Of a stretch of 64,000 nt of DNA, positions 59,945 to 64,000 are shown piece after piece. Position 1 is the first letter of the stretch; every line of letters begins with the position of its first letter. The notes beneath the pieces are model-generated. The model ran no database searches, was not told where the DNA came from, and saw only the letters and a list, made by a program, of their open reading frames with translations. The DNA comes from Herbiconiux sp. VKM Ac-1786. GTDB taxonomy: Bacteria; Actinomycetota; Actinomycetes; Actinomycetales; Microbacteriaceae. The DNA is taken from assembly GCF_015350805.1 (NCBI RefSeq), contig NZ_JADKSG010000001.1:1240001-1304000 (forward strand). Direction: 5' to 3'. The position numbers and the translations under genes are program-made.

Positions 59945-60987
59945 TTGCGTACCTTTCGGATCCACTGGTCGACCGAGACGGCCACGATGATCAGGACGCC
60001 GACGGCCAGCGTCTGGTAGAGCACGTCCAGACCCGCGAGCGACAGCCCGTTGCGGAACACGCCCACGATGAGGGCGCCGAGCAGGGTGCCCCAGACCGTT
60101 CCGCGGCCACCGAAGAGGCTGGTGCCGCCGATCACGACGGCGGTGATGGAGTCGAGGTTGAGGTCGGCTCCGGCGTTGGGGCTGGCCGCGTTGGTGCGGC
60201 CGATCTGGATCCAGGCGCCGATCGCGAGGATCGCTCCGGCGGCGAGGTACACGCTGAGCAGCACGCGGTTCACGCTGATGCCCGCCAGGCGGGCCGCCTC
60301 CTTGTCGTCCCCGACGGCGTAGACGTGCCGGCCCCAGGCGGTCTTGCCCAGGATGAACGCGACGACCACGTAGAGCACGAGCATGATCACCACGCCGAAG
60401 CTCACCCGCACCCCGAAGAGGTCGAAGGTCTGGCCGGTCCAGGGCAGCAGGCCCGGCATGTCCGACCCGCGCACGGTCGAGCCGCCCGAGTAGAGCAGCG
60501 TGAGTGCGACGAAGATGTTCAGCGTGCCGAGGGTGACGATGAAGGGCGGCAGCTTGAGCCGGGTCACGAGCAGACCGTTGAACAGTCCTGCGGCGAGGCC
60601 GACGATCAGCCCGATCACGAGCGCCAGCACGGCCGGCACCCCGTTCTGAGTGGCCGTCTGCGCCATCACCATCGAGGCGAGCACCATCACGGCGCCGACC
60701 GAGAGGTCGATGCCGGCGGTGAGGATGATCAGGGTCTGGGCCACGGCCAGGGTTCCGACGACGGCGACCTGCTGGGTGATCAGCGAGAGGTTCGCCGGGG
60801 CGAGGAAGCGGTCGTTCAGGATGCCGAACACGATGATCGCGACGACGAGCACCACGGCCGGGCTGACGGCCGGGTAGCGGTGCAGCACGCCGCGGATGCG
60901 GTCGAGCGGTGTGCGGCGGTCGAGGAATTCCGACGCGAGGTCGAGCGAGGAGGTCGGCGGTGTCGACGCCGGTGTCTGAGTGCTCAC
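59941..60987 (-). CDS. Sugar ABC transporter permease (FrcC/RbsC-like)
   Basis: 348 residues with about eight to ten membrane segments. CUT2 motifs are LITQQVAVVGTLAVAQTLIILTAGIDLSVGAVMVLASMV, GLLVTRLKLPPFIVTLGTLNIFVALTLLYSGG and the coupling loop GRHVYAVGDDKEAARLAGISVNRVLLSVY, followed by DSITAVVIGGTSLFGGRGTVWGTLLGALIVGVFRNGLSL. It forms the membrane channel for a fructose- or ribose-like sugar. It is the second gene of the operon, after the binding protein. Confidence 0.92.
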   Translation of the reverse strand: MSTQTPASTPPTSSLDLASEFLDRRTPLDRIRGVLHRYPAVSPAVVLVVAIIVFGILNDRFLAPANLSLITQQVAVVGTLAVAQTLIILTAGIDLSVGAVMVLASMVMAQTATQNGVPAVLALVIGLIVGLAAGLFNGLLVTRLKLPPFIVTLGTLNIFVALTLLYSGGSTVRGSDMPGLLPWTGQTFDLFGVRVSFGVVIMLVLYVVVAFILGKTAWGRHVYAVGDDKEAARLAGISVNRVLLSVYLAAGAILAIGAWIQIGRTNAASPNAGADLNLDSITAVVIGGTSLFGGRGTVWGTLLGALIVGVFRNGLSLAGLDVLYQTLAVGVLIIVAVSVDQWIRKVRK

Positions 60988-61056
60988 GGGAGCCTTTCTG
61001 GAGGAGGGGAAGCGGGAGGGGGCCGGAGGGCGCGGTTCACGCCCTCCGGCCGGGGA

Positions 61057-62154
61057 TCACTCACCCCAGCAGAGGTCGGTGGCCGCCTCGGAGGTGATGC
61101 TGTCGAGGCCGTCGACCGGAGTGTCGGTCACCAGCTGCGAACCGGTGTCGAAGAAGTCGAGGCCGTCGCTGGTCTCGGGCTTCGTGCCGTCGGTGGCGAG
61201 CTTCGCGATCGCCTCGACGCCGAGCTCGGCCATCTTCACCGGGTACTGCTGGGCGGTGGCGCCGATGACGCCCTCGGAGACGTTCTTCACGCCGGCGCAG
61301 CCTCCGTCGATGGAGACCAGCAGCACGTCCTTCTCCTTGCCCGCCGCCTGGAGCGCCTGGTACGCGCCGTAGGCCGCCGGCTCGTTGATCGTGTAGACGA
61401 CGTTGATGTCGGAGTTCTTCGACAGCAGCGTCTCCATCGCGGTGCGTCCGCCGTCCTCGGCGCCGTTGGTGGCCTCGTTGCCGACGATCTCGTAGTCGCC
61501 GCCGCTGTACGACCCGCTGGCGGCCTCGTCGCCGTTCTTCTCGGCGTCGGCGGTGTCGATGCCCATGCCGGTGAGGAAGCCCTGGTCGCGGTTGTAGTCG
61601 ACCGAGACGACCTTGTCGTCGAAGAGGTCGAGCATCGCGATGGTGGCCTTCTTCCCGTCGAGCTGCGCGGCGGTCCACTTCCCGATCGACTCACCCGCGG
61701 TGAAGTTGTCGGTGGCGAAGGTGATGTCGACCGCGTCGGTCGGGTCGGGAGCGGTGTCGAGGGCGATCACGAACAGTCCGGCATCCCGCGCCTTCTGGAT
61801 GGCGTCGACCACCGACGGGCCGTTGGGGGTGATCAGGATGCCCTTGTCGCCCTTGGAGATGGCGTTCTCGATCGCCTGGATCTGGGTGTCCTCGTCACCA
61901 TCCTCCTTGCCGGCCGCCAGCGTGAGGCTGACTCCGTTCGTGTCGGCGGCCGCCTTGGCGCCGTCCTCCATGGCGACGAAGAAGGGGTTGGTCGTCGTCT
62001 TGACGATGAGCGAGACGCCCACGTCGCCGGCCGAGCCGGAGTCGGAGGTGCCGCTGCTGCTGCCGCTCGAGCAGGCCGCGAGGCCGACCGAGGCCACGAG
62101 CGCGATGGAGGCCAGGCTGCCCAGCCGGGCGGAGGTCGACGTGCGATTCTTCAT
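61057..62154 (-). CDS. Sugar-binding lipoprotein (FrcB/RbsB-like)
   Basis: 365 residues. The lipoprotein signal is LGSLASIALVASVGLAACSSGS. The mature protein has the CUT2 binding-protein pattern: VGVSLIVKTTTNPFFVAMEDGAKAAADTNGVSLTL, KGILITPNGPSVVDAIQKARDAGLFVIALDTAPDP, VDYNRDQGFLTGMG, INVVYTINEPAAYGAYQALQAAGKEKDVLLVSIDGG. The ligand is probably a fructose- or ribose-like sugar. The ATG at 62154 has GAGGA five bases upstream and is preferred over the start at 62172. It is the first gene of the importer operon, divergent from a LacI gene. Confidence 0.92.
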   Translation of the reverse strand: MKNRTSTSARLGSLASIALVASVGLAACSSGSSSGTSDSGSAGDVGVSLIVKTTTNPFFVAMEDGAKAAADTNGVSLTLAAGKEDGDEDTQIQAIENAISKGDKGILITPNGPSVVDAIQKARDAGLFVIALDTAPDPTDAVDITFATDNFTAGESIGKWTAAQLDGKKATIAMLDLFDDKVVSVDYNRDQGFLTGMGIDTADAEKNGDEAASGSYSGGDYEIVGNEATNGAEDGGRTAMETLLSKNSDINVVYTINEPAAYGAYQALQAAGKEKDVLLVSIDGGCAGVKNVSEGVIGATAQQYPVKMAELGVEAIAKLATDGTKPETSDGLDFFDTGSQLVTDTPVDGLDSITSEAATDLCWGE

Positions 62155-62191
62155 TGAAGTCCTCTTCTGCAATCGGGAGACCTGTCGTCTC

Positions 62192-62284
62192 CGACAACGA
62201 TGTCAGATCTAGGTATAGACCGGGTCGGCCGATAGAGTCAACCCTGGAAAGCAAGCAGGAAGCGCGTTTATGACATCGTTATCA
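62192..62284. promoter_or_regulatory. Promoter region with two LacI-type operators
   Basis: CGACAACGATGTCA (62192-62205) and, on the minus strand, TGATAACGATGTCA (62284-62271) match at 12 of 14 positions. The first lies just upstream of the importer operon and the second overlaps the LacI gene start codon region (ATG at 62270). A TATACC -10-like element (minus strand) lies at 62218-62213. The layout fits one repressor controlling both directions. Confidence 0.65.
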
Positions 62285-63310
62285 GATTCGGGTCGCCCTC
62301 GAAAGCGCCCCACCATGAAGAACGTGGCCGACCTCGCCGGGGTCGGGGTGAAGACGGTGTCCCGAGTGATCAACCAGGAGCGCTACGTCTCGGCCGACAC
62401 CATCGCGCGGGTCATGCGGGCCGCGGAGCAGCTGCAGTACCAGCCCGACGTGCAGGCCGGCAATCTGCGCCGCGCCGATCGCCGCACCGACACCCTGGGC
62501 CTCCTGGTCGGCAGCGTCGCCAACCCGTTCTCGGCCGCGGTGCACCGGGCGGTCGAGGACGCCGCCGTGCAGCGCCACGTGGCCGTGTTCGCCTCGAGCC
62601 TCGACGACGATCCCGAGCGCGAGCGGGCCTCGGTCGAGGCGTTCCTGCGGCGGCGCGTCGATGGCCTGATCCTCACCACCATCCAGCCCAGTCAGGCCTA
62701 TCTCTGGCCCCAGCTGGAGCAGGGCATGCCCGTGGTCTTCGTCGACCGCAAGCCGAACGGCGTGATGGCCGACACGGTGCTGACCGACAACCTCGACGGC
62801 GCCGCGCGGGCGACCCGCCACCTGCTCGACGCCGGCCACCGCCGCATCGCCTTCCTCGGCGACAGCGAGGAGATCTACACCGTGAAGGAGCGCCGGAGAG
62901 GCTACCTCGACGCACTCCGCGCTGCGGGCATCGCCCCCGACCCGCGCCTCGTGATCGAGAACCTCGGCGACGAGGTGCAGGCCGAATCCGCCGTCCGGTC
63001 CCTCCTCGCGCTCGACGATCCCCCCACGGCGATCTTCAGCGCCCAGAATCTGATCACGATCGGGGCGATCACGGCCCTGCGTGCGCACGGGGTGTCCGAC
63101 CGGGTGGCGCTGGTCGGATTCGACGACGTCCCGATGGCATCGCTGCTCTCCCCGGCCGTCACGGTCATCGCCCAGGACCCGTCGGCGATCGGCGCTCTCG
63201 CCGCCCGGCGCATCTTCGAGCGGCTCGACGGCGAGACCGAGGCCGCCCGGGACTTCGTCGTGCCGACCCGCCTGATCGAGCGGGGGTCCGGCGAGATCCG
63301 GCCCGCGTAG
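62270..63310 (+). CDS. LacI-family regulator of the sugar importer
   Basis: 346 residues. The helix-turn-helix and hinge are TMKNVADLAGVGVKTVSRVINQERYVSADTIARVMRAAEQLQYQPDVQAGNLRRADRRT. The sugar-binding core includes LLVGSVANPFSAAVHRAVEDAAVQ, AIFSAQNLITIGAITALRAHG and ALVGFDDVPMASLLSPAVTVIAQDP. It is divergent from the FrcBCA-like operon and has matching operators at both ends of the intergenic region. It ends 21 bases from the convergent aminotransferase gene. Confidence 0.9.
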   Translation: MTSLSDSGRPRKRPTMKNVADLAGVGVKTVSRVINQERYVSADTIARVMRAAEQLQYQPDVQAGNLRRADRRTDTLGLLVGSVANPFSAAVHRAVEDAAVQRHVAVFASSLDDDPERERASVEAFLRRRVDGLILTTIQPSQAYLWPQLEQGMPVVFVDRKPNGVMADTVLTDNLDGAARATRHLLDAGHRRIAFLGDSEEIYTVKERRRGYLDALRAAGIAPDPRLVIENLGDEVQAESAVRSLLALDDPPTAIFSAQNLITIGAITALRAHGVSDRVALVGFDDVPMASLLSPAVTVIAQDPSAIGALAARRIFERLDGETEAARDFVVPTRLIERGSGEIRPA

Positions 63311-63331
63311 TCGTCGCGGCGGCGGCCCTCG

Positions 63332-64000
63332 TCACCACCCCGTCGTCAGCACCCGATCCAGCGCGTCGACGAAGTAGTCGGCCGACTCGGCCGTCACGCA
63401 CAGCGGCGGCTTGATCTTCAGCACGTTCTGGTGGTCGCCCGTCGGCTGCATGATGACGCCCAGTTCGAGCAGCCGGTCGCAGATGCCGGCCGTCTCGGCG
63501 GTCGCGGGCTCGAGGGTCGCCCGGTCGCGCACGAACTCGACCCCGAGGTAGAGGCCGTCGCCGTGCACGGTGCCGATCAGCGCGTGCCGCTCGCCGAGCT
63601 CGCGCAGCCGCGACTTCAGGTGGGCCCCCACGACCCGCGCGTTCTCCTGCAGCCCCTCGTCCTCGATGATGTCGAGCACGGTCAGCCCCGTCACCGACGA
63701 CACCGGCGATCCCCCGGTCGACGAGAAGAAGTAGCCCTGCGTGCGGTACCGCTCGGCGATCGCGCGGCTCGTGACGACGACACCGAGCGGATGCCCCGCC
63801 CCCACCGACTTCGCCACCGCCACGATGTCGGGCACCACGCCCTGCTGCTCGAAGCCCCAGAACCAGCTGCCGAGGCGGCCGAAGCCGACCTGCACCTCGT
63901 CGGCGATCACGAGCCCGCCGACCTCGCGCACCGCGGCGTAGACCTCCCGGAGGTACCCGTCGGGCAGCGCCACCCCGCCGGCGTTGCCGAAGTAGGTCTC
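63332..64000 (-). CDS. Class III aminotransferase, C-terminal part (start lies beyond the right edge)
   Basis: The last ~222 residues of a PLP-dependent class III aminotransferase. The visible part begins ETYFGNAGGVALPDGYLREVYAAVREVGG. GLVIADEVQVGFGRLGSWFWGFEQQG holds the PLP-binding Asp, and VPDIVAVAKSVGAGHPLGVVVTSRAIAERY holds the PLP lysine (AKSVGAG). The C terminus is VLKIKPPLCVTAESADYFVDALDRVLTTGW. GNAGGV and FWGFEQQGVVPDIV are typical of the large fusions with an aminoglycoside-phosphotransferase-like domain. Whether such a domain precedes it cannot be seen. The substrate is unknown. Confidence 0.88.
   Translation of the reverse strand, partial: ETYFGNAGGVALPDGYLREVYAAVREVGGLVIADEVQVGFGRLGSWFWGFEQQGVVPDIVAVAKSVGAGHPLGVVVTSRAIAERYRTQGYFFSSTGGSPVSSVTGLTVLDIIEDEGLQENARVVGAHLKSRLRELGERHALIGTVHGDGLYLGVEFVRDRATLEPATAETAGICDRLLELGVIMQPTGDHQNVLKIKPPLCVTAESADYFVDALDRVLTTGW

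Noticed and set aside
63311-63331. Possible terminator between the LacI and aminotransferase genes
   Set aside because: Only 21 bases lie between the convergent stops and no convincing stem could be drawn.

Overview
The window looks like chromosomal DNA of a high-GC actinobacterium, most likely the family Microbacteriaceae. The reasons are the uniformly GC-rich composition, frequent GTG starts, a DUF222/13E12-type HNH protein, a DUF3097 protein, a short DivIVA-domain protein, F420-type LLM enzymes and very frequent promoters of the form TANNNT, six bases, start codon. I cannot name the genus. No rRNA, tRNA, CRISPR array, insertion sequence or prophage was seen. Genes are packed tightly; the longest gap without a gene is 269 bases (32176-32444).

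Layout. 1-5.5 kb: mixed accessory and metabolic genes (partial DNA methyltransferase, GNAT, cyclodeaminase-like protein, acyltransferase 3, LLM oxidoreductase, HNH protein). 5.6-11.1 kb: a heme-degrading-domain/lipoate-ligase pair, then a CitA/CitB-type two-component system divergent from a CitMHS citrate transporter. 11.2-14.6 kb: a beta-phosphoglucomutase-like HAD protein and a GH65 disaccharide phosphorylase. 14.7-20.5 kb: two alpha/beta hydrolases, then a three-gene operon of circularly permuted ATP-grasp, alpha-E and transglutaminase-like proteins. 20.6-23.4 kb: a NarL-type histidine kinase and response regulator with a DUF4097 membrane protein.

23.5-42.1 kb is a sugar-catabolism region. 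It holds a LacI regulator with rhamnose mutarotase and isomerase, a DUF1989/flavin reductase/orphan binding-protein operon with a GntR regulator, xylose isomerase, a ChvE-MmsA-MmsB sugar importer, ROK and DeoR regulators, a bifunctional rhamnulose-phosphate aldolase/dehydrogenase, and rhamnulokinase. The rhamnose route is complete down to lactate, but it lies in two blocks 12 kb apart with different operators.

42.2-64 kb: an EEP-family protein, a NAD-kinase-like protein, an aldo/keto reductase, a membrane protein, a secreted metzincin with cell-wall-binding repeats and an SGNH lipoprotein. Next come a FadR-type regulator with L-lactate dehydrogenase and glycerate kinase (two perfect operators), and an MFS exporter divergent from a LysR regulator. 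A DUF3800 gene of visibly lower GC follows, then two paralogous PfkB kinases flanking a DivIVA-like gene and DUF3097. The window ends with a sugar ABC importer operon carrying an ABM-domain gene under a LacI regulator, and part of a class III aminotransferase.

Taken together the cell appears equipped for plant- or soil-derived sugars and organic acids: rhamnose, probably xylose, a fructose/ribose-like sugar, alpha-linked disaccharides, citrate and lactate. Many of these routes have a local regulator and a recognisable operator. The least explained parts are the ATP-grasp/alpha-E/transglutaminase operon, the DUF1989/flavin reductase/orphan binding-protein operon, the ABM gene inside a sugar-import operon, and the TOPRIM-like DUF3097 protein.
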